The notes beneath the pieces were generated by a model, which did not search any database, had not been told where the DNA came from, and saw nothing but the letters and a program-made list of their open reading frames with translations. Shown here piece by piece: positions 1-9,085 of a stretch of 20,408 nt of DNA. Both the position numbers and the translations under genes were made by a program. How positions within the stretch are numbered: position 1 is the first letter of the stretch; every line of letters starts with the position of its first letter. Origin of the DNA: Priapulus caudatus (lineage: Eukaryota > Priapulida > Priapulimorpha > Priapulimorphida > Priapulidae); the NCBI RefSeq assembly GCF_000485595.1, contig NW_014577381.1, positions 307,898 through 328,305 of the forward strand, given 5' to 3'.

Positions 1-655
1 GAGCGGTAGAGTCTCAATAGAGTAGGGATTGTAGCAATGTAAGTCTAGTCAGAAGTAGAGATTTAGCAAAGGTAGAGTCTCGTATAGAGTAGGGATTGTA
101 GCAAGGTAGAGTCTAGTAGAGTAGGGATTGTAGCAAGGGTAGAGTCTAGTAGAGAGGGATTGTAGCAAGGTAGAGTCTCGCTTAGCGTAGGGATTGTTAG
201 CGAGGTAGAGTCTAGTAGAGTAGGTTGTAGTAACGGTAAGAGTCTAGTAGAGTAGGGATTGTAGCAAGTAGAGTCTCGTAGAGTAGGGATTGTAGCAAAG
301 GTAGAGTCTAGTAGAGTAGGGATTGTAGCAATGTAGAGGTCTCGTAGAGTATGGATGTGTAGATGTAGGTCTAGTAGAGTAGACGATTGTAGCAAGGGTA
401 GAGGTCTAGATAGAGTAGGGATTGTAGCAAGGTAGAGTCTAGTAGAGTAGGGATTGTAGCAATGTAGAGTCTAGTAGAGTAGGGATTGTAGCAAGGTAGA
501 GTCTAGTAGAGTAGGGATTGTAGCAAGGTAGAGTCTAGTAGAGTAGGGATTTGTACAATGTAGGGCCTCGTAGCGTTAAGGAATTGTAGCAAGGTAGAAT
601 CTCGTAGAGTAGGATTGCCTAGCAAGGTAGAGTCTAGTAGAATTGGGATTGTAGC
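1..655. repeat. 32-bp minisatellite, about 20 units
   Basis: About twenty head-to-tail units with a period of 32 bp. The consensus is GTAGAGTCTAGTAGAGTAG followed by GGATTGTAGCAAG. A frequent variant has TCTCGTAGAG instead of TCTAGTAGAG. Within the unit GTAGAGT occurs twice, so the unit itself looks like a duplicated shorter motif. Units differ by substitutions and by many one-base gains or losses. The array starts at or before the left edge of the window, so its full length is unknown. The minus-strand open frame across it (63-395) only reads the repeat (Leu-Asp-Ser-Thr / Ile-Pro-Thr-Leu) and is not a gene. Confidence 0.97.
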
Positions 656-787
656 TTGTTCAAACTCCCATCAGGATAGAGCAGGTACAGCGTCGCAGAT
701 TCGATGTTGTTTTTAAAGAGGCACAGCCTAGGATAAGTGCTTGCATGCGTCCCGGCTCCGCGCGCGTGTTACGCGGACCAGGCCTTG

Positions 788-1096
788 GAGCGTTTCAATT
801 AAAAAATATAATGCTTAAATATATACGATAATATATTTACTACCAAAGTCTTATAACCACTGACACACACACAGCACACAACATATATATATTATATATA
901 TACTATATATGTGTGTCATGTGCGCGGCAGCGTGCGCGCGCGGTGTACATGTGTGTTGCAGATGGAGATTTGCCACGGCATTTACATAAAATTGTTGGTA
1001 ATAATAGGCGAAGAGAGTATTGATGAAAACATTAAGACTTTGGTAGTAAATAGATTTCGTATTTTATTATAGCATTATATTTTATTGAAACCGCTC
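788..1096. repeat. Long inverted repeat, MITE-like or hairpin element
   Basis: The left arm (788-853) and right arm (1033-1096) are reverse complements along about 65 bp with a few mismatches and small indels. The inner 20 nt are exact: TATTTACTACCAAAGTCTTA at 834-853 and its complement at 1033-1052. The 179-bp spacer holds a nested inverted repeat (TGACACAC at 861-868, GTGTGTCA at 911-918) around a TA tract. There is no transposase frame inside. A non-autonomous transposon (MITE) or a hairpin-RNA locus are the two readings. Weaker complementarity may continue outward, with AGGATA at 730-735 and TATCCT at 1154-1159, but I could not fix the ends or a target-site duplication. Confidence 0.75.
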
Positions 1097-1389
1097 CATA
1101 GTGCCGGTGTGCTTACGGAGCCAGAGTCGGTAAGAGCATACGGAGCGATGGGGTATCCTGTTTAGGCGTTTATGTATGGCCGGGTTTGGCGCTCTGGACG
1201 CTGCGGTTGGATAATTGTTAGTATACGACGCGATGTGACGCCAGAGAAGTAATTGGTCGGTGGCTAGCCGCGATGCGTGAGAAGAATAGGTGGAGACATT
1301 TATAGTAGTAACAGTTATATAGTGATTATAGTGTGTGGTTTTACAGCGTATAATTGGTATATAGACACGAACGTAAACATGCGGGAATT
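1097..1389. other. Single-copy DNA, no gene seen
   Basis: Mixed-composition sequence between the inverted repeat and the GT tract. It holds no recognisable coding frame, RNA gene or repeat. Confidence 0.6.
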
Positions 1390-1490
1390 TGCATGTGTGC
1401 GTGCGGGAGTGTGTGCGTGCGGGAGTGTGTATGTGCGTGTGGCTGGTGAGGGGTTATTGTATATATATATATATATATTATCATATATAT

Positions 1491-1532
<42 letters not shown>

Positions 1533-1678
1533 TGTGGTGTGTGTGTGTTGGATGTGTAGTGTGTGTGTGTCGTCGTGCGTGCCGTGTGCGTCGCGTGGTT
1601 TTCCGTGCGCGCGCGCGCGGCGCGCCGGTGTTGTGTCGTGTGTGTTGTGGTGTGCTGTGTGTGTGGTGTGTGTGTTGT

Positions 1679-1717
<39 letters not shown>

Positions 1718-1790
1718 TGTGTGTCTGTCTGTCTGTGTGCGTGTGCGTATGTGCGTGTCTGCGTGTCTGGTCGCTGTGCGTGTGTTAGTA
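1390..1790. repeat. Compound TA/GT microsatellite
   Basis: GT-rich from about 1390, including two copies of GTGCGTGCGGGAGTGT, then a TA block (about 1458-1496). After that comes (GT)n, interrupted by GGTGTG, GCGCGC and TCTG variants up to about 1790. Open frames on both strands (Val-Cys or Thr-His polymers) are translations of the repeat. Confidence 0.95.
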
Positions 1791-2207
1791 TACAAAGACG
1801 TAGTCATATAATATCGATTACTTCATGTCCCACATCTCTCTACAAGCGTTGAATCCACTATAAACGGCAAATGCTTGCATTTCAACAGAGGTAGATGGTA
1901 TTAGTGGTTTAACGGGGGAGTGAATTGGAGGGGGGCTTTAACTCGAAAGTATATTTGACCTGAGTCACAAAATCTATATGTCCATTTCCGCGTTGTAGTC
2001 TCCACTGAAAAAATCGCCTCAACCGAACACGTGCGTTTTGTCTATGGGACTGGGAATGAAATGTATACTCGTGCACAACTCGGGAGTTGTTTCTCTTCTA
2101 ATTACATCAGTGCCATTATAATATAGAATCTCGCAGAGAGCACACGCCAGCACTGTTAGCGCGATGTTACGCTCGGTCATGGTTCTAGGGCTTGCTTGAT
2201 AAATATG
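1791..2207. other. Single-copy DNA, no confirmed gene
   Basis: Non-repetitive sequence. The only frame with protein-like composition runs on the minus strand from an ATG at 2180 to a TGA at 2019 (53 codons). It would begin MTERNIALTVLACALCEILY, a charged start followed by a hydrophobic stretch. I recognise no family and see no supporting splice or promoter signal, so I do not call it a gene. Confidence 0.5.
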
Positions 2208-2285
2208 ACATATATATATAATATATATATAATTATATATATATATATATATTATATATATATAATATATATTATATATATATAA
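2208..2285. repeat. TA microsatellite
   Basis: Almost pure alternating TA with occasional TAA/ATT phase changes, so it is self-complementary over most of its length. A shorter TA block recurs at 2354-2371. Confidence 0.95.
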
Positions 2286-2435
2286 TGCGAACGTTAAATC
2301 CACGCCAAGGCTTATAGAACGCATTCGGTTTACCGCGTCATGTTTCGCCTGTCATATATATATTATATATACGTGCATGGGCGCTCTGCTCAGGTGCAGG
2401 CTTGGTGCTGTCGACCCAGATGAGGCGCGCGCTGC

Positions 2436-2446
2436 GCACACACACA

Positions 2447-2490
<44 letters not shown>

Positions 2491-2679
2491 ACACACACCG
2501 CACCGCACGCACACCACACACACAACACAACACACACACACGCACCGCACACGCACACGCACACGCCACACGCACACGCACACGCATACGCACACGCAAC
2601 ACGCACACGCCACACGCACACGCACCCACGCCACACGCCACGCCACACACACACACACACACACACACAACACACACTA
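2436..2679. repeat. CA microsatellite with CG variants
   Basis: (CA)n broken by CGCACA, CACGCC and CACAACA variants, with many one- and two-base phase shifts. The overlapping frames on both strands are repeat translations. Confidence 0.96.
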
Positions 2680-3059
2680 GAGCGGGCCTTACAATGAGTA
2701 AATCGTCTCAGTCCGCTTCGGACATGGCGCCCGCCGCAGAGAGAAGAGAGATGAGAGAGAGAGTCTTGACCCCATGTGGAAACAGAAACCAAGCTAATCG
2801 CCTCGAACGCAATATCGGCGCGGCGAACTCGAAGCCTGAGACGAGATAGAGAGCGAGCGCGCGGGCTTGAGAAAGCGCGGCGGCGTTGCGTAGGTCCTAT
2901 AATGGGAGAGGCGACGGCGGACTGCCCGTGGTTTGCGCTAACAGAAGCTTACTGTCATGAGTTGGCACCCTTAGACGGTCCAACCGTCGGCGACCGCTGG
3001 TCGCGCTCCCCCGTGCGTTCCCGTTACTGGGGTATTACGCGCGGGGAAAAACGACGTCG

Positions 3060-3083
3060 TGCTACAATCCCTACTCTACGAGA
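3060..3083 (-). repeat. Isolated inverted unit of the 32-bp minisatellite
   Basis: These 24 bases are the exact reverse complement of 274-297 in the first array (the TCTCGTAGAG variant through GGATTGTAGCA). Only one unit is present, and it is inverted relative to the array about 2.4 kb upstream. Confidence 0.9.
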
Positions 3084-3142
3084 TGCAAGCATCCACACGA
3101 TTATTTCGGTGGTTTCAAGCCTTTCACGATACAACACATGTA

Positions 3143-3305
3143 TGCATGCACTTCGGAGGCTGCGCTGGGCGGTCTTATTGTATTAAGTTTTATTATTACG
3201 GTCTTCTCACCGTCGTATTGTACCGTCGCTGTTTCACCGCGCGCGCAGGCTCGAGTTGCGTGCATGCACTTCGGATGCATGCATGCACTTCGGAGGCTGC
3301 GCTGG
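3143..3305 (+). repeat. Dispersed direct repeat, 26 bp
   Basis: An identical 26-base segment starting TGCATGCACTTCGGAGG occurs at 3143-3168 and 3280-3305. A 15-base partial copy (TGCATGCACTTCGGA) lies at 3261-3275. The 111 bases between the first and the partial copy are unrelated, so this is a short segmental duplication, not a tandem array. Confidence 0.9.
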
Positions 3306-3904
3306 CGATAGCCACGAAACCTCGGCAGTACCTAATTACCTAAGAGTGACTTCTAATTACGGGCCGAGAGTCGGAGGGCGGGTTTCTGTCGCGAGCTGCG
3401 CTGATGAATAGACGCCGGTAACGGGTGCGGCCGGCACCGTTTACGACCCGCTCGCACCGCTGCTGCGTAATTGAGGGTTACGCTAATAGCCGGCACGGGA
3501 CGAGCCACCCAGAGGCGGTCGACTCTCGTACGTAATTAACGGGTCCGGCTGGAAAATGACACGGTGCCGTTACGTGACGGTGAGGTGGCAGACGCGCGCG
3601 AGCCGCGCAGGGACACCTGTAGGGGGCGCTCGCGTCGGTTGGCGAGAGGGAGGGTGTAGAAATGTCGAGACGAGATTTGCCGCGCTTGAAATTTTATCTT
3701 CGCGTCCGCAAGTGGTGCATTTGATGCTTTAATTAAATTTACTGCTGAGGAGGAGCGGAAGCGGAAAACTAGAGATTAGATCGCGAGCGTGAGCGCAGGT
3801 GGGACGAAAGTGACATGTTTATTAAATATCACACTCTTTTAAACGCAAAACTCTTCCTGCTCGTCGCCTCCCACTATTGTTTTACGTTTTTCATCCCCTA
3901 CTCC

Positions 3905-4228
3905 CTCTCCTTTCTCCATCGCTCTCTCGCTCTCTCTCTCTTTCTCTTTCTTTCTTTCTCTCTCTCTCTCTCTCTCTCTTGCATTCTCGCCCCTGTTCTC
4001 TCTCTCTCTCTCTCTTTCCCTCTCGCGCTCGCTCTCTCTCTCTCTCTCTCTCGTTATATCTCCCTTATCTTTCTCTGCCGTTTCTTTCCTTGCCGTTCTA
4101 TATATGTCCCACAATCTCTAGTCATCTCCTTTGATCGCTCGCACTATCAGTTCCTCTCCGTGATTTGCTCTCTGTCTGTCTCTCTCTCTCCCTCTCTGTC
4201 TGTCTCTCTCTCTCTCTCTTTCTCTCCA
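3905..4228. repeat. CT microsatellite (polypyrimidine tract)
   Basis: (CT)n with CTTT, CTCG and CTGT interruptions on the plus strand, fading after 4228. The Ser-Leu frame and its minus-strand Arg-Glu mirror are repeat translations. Confidence 0.95.
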
Positions 4229-4379
4229 GGCTATACGCGACTCCACAACCCTATCTCTACCTCTACCCGTTCTCTCGTCCTCGATGCCTCCTTTTCCCCT
4301 CCATTCCCCACTTCCCACTAGAGCAGAACGCGCCTAATCTCGCTTGGAACGCATGTATATGTAAATCATTGTCGGCCGC

Positions 4380-4640
4380 ACATCGCGTCCCCTGAGACGT
4401 CGGCACGCGATCATCAGTTGCCGCCGCCATATTATCCTGGCAGCGTCGGCCCGACGCTGCTACTATACTGCTGTCTATATAAGGAAACGGCGTGCAAATA
4501 TTCGAATGTTCGCCGCTGATTTTCATCGGCAGTGGCAGCGGCCGTGACGCGCATGCGCCGCCGCGAGCGGCCCCACCGACGATGACGTCACGGCGAGCAG
4601 ACGACAGGCGAGCAGACGACAGGCGAGTATTTTGTACATC
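4380..4640 (+). promoter_or_regulatory. Candidate RNA polymerase II promoter region
   Basis: CpG-rich segment holding several textbook motif matches in order: GCCGCCATATT (YY1/Pho-like) at 4423-4433; a perfect 9-bp inverted repeat CAGCGTCGG-C-CCGACGCTG at 4441-4459; TATATAAGG (TATA-box-like) at 4476-4484; GCGCATGCGC (NRF1-type palindrome) at 4549-4558; TGACGTCA (full cAMP-response-element palindrome) at 4583-4590. A 15-bp unit, GGCGAGCAGACGACA, is then repeated from 4592. If the TATA match is real, transcription would start near 4505-4510 on the plus strand. No gene is recognisable downstream before the CA tract at 5049; only short frames occur. Motif matches alone are weak evidence; the clustering is what makes it notable. 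Confidence 0.35.
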
Positions 4641-5048
4641 GTTGCCCGGATTAATTCTCCGTAAAACCGCGGAAGACGGGGGTTTTTTTTCTGCTCGGAA
4701 ACGGGGGGGGGAAATATAAAGCCGGGCGCTGCGAACAAAGGAGTTATTGCTGGAAAATTGACGACTGATTTGCGAGCGGACACGGGATTGTCGGTGGCCA
4801 GTCTAGTGTGGACTGGGCACGCCGGGAGAGCATTTTGGGGCAGCTGCCCGGCCCGACGTTATTCCGTAAACGTCGATGAGTGCAGTATGACCAGTGTGTA
4901 TAATCATCAGATGCCCACAGACTCTGTGTTATAGTGGTGTGCTCGAGCGTGTGCACGCGTCTGTGTATGTGTGCGTGTCTGTGTGCGTGCGTCTTTGTAT
5001 ACATAGACACGCGCACACATGCATGCACATACGTACATACATACGCGC
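4641..5048. other. Single-copy DNA before the CA tract, no gene seen
   Basis: Contains a T8 run, a G9 run near 4703 and an AATATAAA stretch. From about 4935 it grades into GT-rich DNA (GTGTGCGTGCGTC) that turns into CA-rich DNA at about 5005. It is thus locally self-complementary around TTTGTATACATAGA. Confidence 0.55.
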
Positions 5049-5280
<232 letters not shown>

Positions 5281-5689
5281 TCCCCCCACACACCCATCCG
5301 TGAATCACTGGCAAAACAACAGCAGAAATCGCGCGATACAGAAACGAGATTTGCGTCGAAGACATCGGATTATCTGCCGAATGTGTTTACGCAGCCCTGC
5401 CGCGCGCGCCATTATCCGAACGAACTCTGCGGGATTAAGCGTGCGTCAACATCGTAAATTTATTTTATAAACAGCCCGGTAGCGGGCGCGTGTTTACCCA
5501 TGCGTGTTTTCCTACCGGATAGCGTGTTTTTCCAGCCGCTGGCTGCTCGTCGGCCGTCGACGTATCTAGCGACGCAGGTGGCGACGACGGCACCGCCACG
5601 AGCGCTGTGTGCACAAGCCGTAGCGAAGCGCACACGTATTAGCTACGCATAGCTGAGGTGACTTACGCGCTAATGGCGCATAGGGAGAG
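5281..5689. other. Single-copy DNA, no gene seen
   Basis: Non-repetitive, CpG-rich sequence between the CA and GA tracts. No recognisable frame, RNA or transposon end. Confidence 0.55.
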
Positions 5690-6070
5690 GGGATGGGAAC
5701 AGAGAGAGAGTGAGAGAGTGAGAGAGGGGACAGGGAGAGAAAGGGAGTGAGAGAGGGAACAGGGAGAAAGAGGGAGTGAGAGAGGGGACAGGGAGAGAGA
5801 GGGAGTGAGAGAGGGGTCAGGACGAGAGAGGGAGAGAGTAAGTGAGTGACGGGACTGGGCGGAAGAGAGAGGCACAGAGGTAGATGGATAGAGAGGGAAG
5901 CAGTGGAAGATGGCGTGGGGAAACAGGGGAAGGAAGATGAGCGAGATAGAGAAAGAGAGAGAGAGAACGAGAGAGCAAGAAAGAGAGAAAGAGAGGAGCA
6001 CAGGTAGACAGTCAGTGAACGAGAGAGAAGGGGGTCAGAGAGACAGAGAGAGAGAGAGAGAGAGGCACAG
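5690..6070. repeat. GA-rich tract containing a 29-bp tandem repeat
   Basis: Polypurine on the plus strand. Inside it are four exactly phased 29-bp units at 5718-5746, 5747-5775, 5776-5804 and 5805-5833. The consensus is GTGAGAGAGGGGACAGGGA followed by GAGAGAGGGA. The rest is irregular (GA)n with AGAC and CAGA interruptions. The minus-strand Ser-Leu frame is a repeat translation. Confidence 0.95.
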
Positions 6071-6515
6071 CAGCAGACAGCGCGAACGCCAGAGAAAGAC
6101 AAACAGACAAGCACGCGAGGAGAAACTTCACAATACGTAGCTTGTCGGCTAGAGCTTTCTCAGCGGGCGCGGAAAAAAAACCGTGCGCGCGGATTCCTGC
6201 GGCGACGGGCACCGCCGAATTGTTGCGACACCGCACGAAGCTTCTCGCTCTCCCACGCGCGGCTTTCAGTCGCCGCTAGCGTGCGCTCCGTAGGTGGTTC
6301 CCGGGCGTTTACACGCGGAGCGACCACCTGGAAAACGCCGCGGCCGCGAACGAAACGCGAAGAAAGACAGCGCACGCCGTTCGCTCATTATTGCTTGTTC
6401 GCGCGAGCGCGTGTGTGCGCGCACGATGCGTACACTGCTTGTCCTATAGAGTGGGCGTGCATCTTGCTATTATACAATTGTACAATTTCTTCATAGAGAC
6501 CGCGTGCTGCGCTGT

Positions 6516-6516
<1 letters not shown>
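6071..6516. other. CpG-rich single-copy DNA, no gene seen
   Basis: A dense CpG stretch, especially 6160-6375. Such unmethylated-looking GC islands can be promoter-associated, but I see no TATA-like site or downstream coding frame. Overlapping Arg/Ala-rich frames exist on both strands, as expected from base composition. Confidence 0.5.
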
Positions 6517-6559
<43 letters not shown>

Positions 6560-6742
6560 TGTGTGTGTGTTGTGTTTGTGTGTGGGGTGTTGTGTGTGTG
6601 TGTGTGTGTCGTGTGTGTGTGTGTGTGTGTTGTGTGTGTGTGTGTGTGTGTGTGGGTGTGTGTGTGTGTGTGTGTGTATTGTGGTGTGTGTGTGTGTGTG
6701 TGTGTGGGTGTGTTGTGTGTGTGTGTATTGTTGTGTGTGTGT

Positions 6743-6777
<35 letters not shown>

Positions 6778-6892
6778 GCGTGCGTGTACGCGCGTGCGTG
6801 TGCGTGGTGTGTGTGTGTGTGTGTGTTGCGGCGTGTACGCGTGGCGTGTTTGTGTGTGATGTGTGTGATGTGTGTGTGTGTGGGGGGGGGGT
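6517..6892. repeat. GT microsatellite
   Basis: (GT)n interrupted by GGTG, TGTTGT, TATTG and GCGTGTACGCG blocks, ending in a G10 run at about 6882-6891. All cysteine/valine and histidine/threonine frames here are repeat translations. Confidence 0.96.
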
Positions 6893-7059
6893 GTACAACA
6901 TAGAGAAACAGAAATAAGGTGTCATCTGCAAGTTTTCGCGAGACTCATGTCATTGTCTCTTCGTCAGGCTATAACGCAATTGAAAACTCAGCGTCCACAC
7001 CGGCGCGTGGGGTATTTGCTAACAAAACAATGCGCGCGCACACGTGTGCTCAATTATTT

Positions 7060-7345
7060 TGACGCACGCACACATGCACGCACGACGCCGATGCACCACG
7101 CACGCGCACGCACACGCACATCCATGTACGCACGCCGATGCACGCACGCACGCACGCAGCACACAATCCATGTACGCACGCACACTCACGGACGCACGAC
7201 GCACACATGCACAACGAGCGTACTCACACATCCACGTACGCACGCACACATTCACGCATACACGCACGCAAGCTCGCACGCACGCACGGCACGCACGCAC
7301 AGCGTGTCATCAAGACGTCGGCAACAGCCAGCGCACGCACACACG
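7060..7345. repeat. ACGC-rich degenerate tandem repeat
   Basis: Irregular (ACGC)n and (CA)n with recurring blocks such as ATCCATGTACGCACG (about 7110 and 7167) and CACATCCACGTACGCACG (about 7227). Composition and motif resemble the array at 16415-17235, but the spacing is less regular. Confidence 0.85.
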
Positions 7346-7622
7346 CCGCCGTGCATGCATGGCGGCAACGACGTGACACACGCTGCACACAGAGCCGACG
7401 AACGAAAACAACGCCCGCCTGACGCTAATATCCTGGGACGTCTAACTTGATACGCGTTGATACACATTAATTCTTGCTCGTCGTGATTCGGTTTCCCATT
7501 AATTTCGGCGCGCCGATTCGCGTCCCTGGGTGGCCGTGGCGATACGGACGCGCGCGGCGAGCGTGACACGTCGCACTAGGTTACAGCGTTCACCGCGCAG
7601 ACGATCGCGATGACATACTGCC
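7346..7622. other. Single-copy DNA, no gene seen
   Basis: CpG-rich sequence between the ACGC tract and the GAC/GAT array; nothing recognisable. Confidence 0.5.
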
Positions 7623-7967
7623 GACAATGATGACGATGACGACGCTGATGATAGCGACGACGATGACAACGACGACGATGACAACGACGACGATGATAAC
7701 GACGATGATAGCGACGACGATGACAATGACGACGATGACAATGACGACGATGACAATGACGACGATGACAATGACGACGATGACAATGACGATAACAATG
7801 ACGATGACGATGGCGACGACAATGACGATGACGATGGCGACGACAATGACGATGACGATGACGACGATGACAATAACGATACCAATTACGACTACAATGA
7901 CGATAGCGATGACGATGACGATAGCAATGACGATGACGATAGCAATGACGATGACGATGACGACGTC
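7623..7967. repeat. GAC/GAT/AAT trinucleotide array with 15-, 24- and 18-bp sub-periods
   Basis: A 15-bp unit GACGACGATGACAAT is repeated five times without error (7713-7787). A 24-bp unit follows twice (7800-7823, 7824-7847), then an 18-bp unit GACGATGACGATAGCAAT near 7902-7950. Every unit is a multiple of three, and the Asp/Asn/Ser frame (phase of 7623) stays open from just after a TGA at 7611-7613 to a TAA at 7992-7994, ending beyond the repeat as Val-Val-Ser-Asp-Asp-Asp-Ile-Thr-Leu. That frame has no ATG. Because GAY repeats lack stops in most frames, openness alone is not evidence of coding. Confidence 0.93.
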
Positions 7968-9085
7968 GTTTCTGATGATGACATCACGCTGTAACATTTC
8001 TTACAGGAAATATCTCCAGCCGCGATATTGCGATATACAGAAGTTTCAAAATACGTCACCGTAAATAGTAAAATAAAAAAAATATTTCCACTTTTTCACA
8101 AAATATAAGTAAATTCTGTTCACTTTTATGGTTAAATTGCTGCATTATACTTCCTGTTTTACTATATTGTTCGATGTGACATACACTCGTGACTCATACA
8201 TAGCCATAAGCAGCAAGTTAATGTCAGTAACATAATATCAATCGTCCAGGTTTTTGGATTTTAACTAGTTGAGAACAATCATATCAGGTAAGAATTTGAC
8301 GACACGTTTAGTCCCGTTAGTTCTTACTTTTAATGTAAAAAATGGCAACAAAATTTTACAAATTTTACCATAGAAAATTCGTGACGTAGTCAATTGACGC
8401 AAGCGGCGCAGTACGTAAGTGCGATATCTATCGTTCATCGTGAAAGGCAAAGGAAGAGCGTCTATTTAAATTTAAAATGTTCACGGCACGGTCGAGAAAA
8501 AACCTACACGAAATCTCGAAGCGATTCATATAATTCGTGCTAATGTATAGCATGCATAATCATTACATGGTAATCGGATTTAATTAGACGTAGTTGCCAT
8601 GTTTGCAATTATGGAAAATTCCCACTCGATCAGTGTTCGCCATTGAAACGGATATTATTAGTAATATTATCGAAAGCCATTATATTCTCTCGATGCGAAT
8701 GTTTTTTTATCTGAGCAACGAAAGAAAACGCGACGCGCATGCGCAAACTGACGCTCATCTGAATCCGCCCTTTCTTCACCACGTTTGTGCGAGGCAACGT
8801 AGAGGCCTACGTGCAACTGCGAAGTAAGATCAACATTGGCAACACTATTGCATTTATCCGATTTTTTTTGCATGAAAAAGCTGTCTTCATTCAGCATGTA
8901 TTTGTATTGAATTACGTGCAATAAAAAGTTAATAATAGAGATTTAATAATTATATAATAATAAGGCGGGTGTCTCCGCAAGCGGAACAGTCGTGTGCTAC
9001 GCAGTCATTACCCAAATGCGAGAAAAAGACAATCGCGCGTCTGTCTCCACCCGCGCGCCAAAGCGCGATCCCACCCACCCTACCC
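7968..9085. other. AT-rich single-copy DNA, no confirmed gene
   Basis: Mostly AT-rich and non-repetitive. It contains an NRF1-type palindrome GCGCATGCGC at 8735-8744 and an AATAAA at 8920-8925 on the plus strand. Small frames exist, such as minus 8265-8450 and plus 8594-8827. None resembles a known family or has supporting splice or promoter context. Confidence 0.55.

Larger units (their letters stand above)
2680..3904. other. Single-copy CpG-rich DNA, no confirmed gene
   Basis: Begins with a short GA-rich stretch (2735-2764), then non-repetitive CpG-rich DNA. One frame runs from ATG 2902 to TAA 3186 on the plus strand (94 residues, starting MGEATADCPWFALTEAYCHE). It crosses the stray minisatellite unit at 3060-3083 and ends in a duplicated segment, and I recognise no family. 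A small hairpin, GACGGT-CCA-ACCGTC, lies at 2974-2988. No gene, tRNA or transposon end is identifiable. Confidence 0.5.

Noticed and set aside
2902-3186. 94-residue plus-strand frame starting at an ATG
   Set aside because: It runs through a minisatellite unit and a duplicated segment and resembles no known family.
3815-4321. 168-residue Ser-Leu frame on the plus strand
   Set aside because: Repeat translation of the CT tract.
7590-7997. 135-residue minus-strand frame rich in Val and Ile, and a Thr-Met frame on the plus strand
   Set aside because: GAC/GAT repeats lack stop codons in nearly all frames, so openness is expected; composition is purely repeat-derived.
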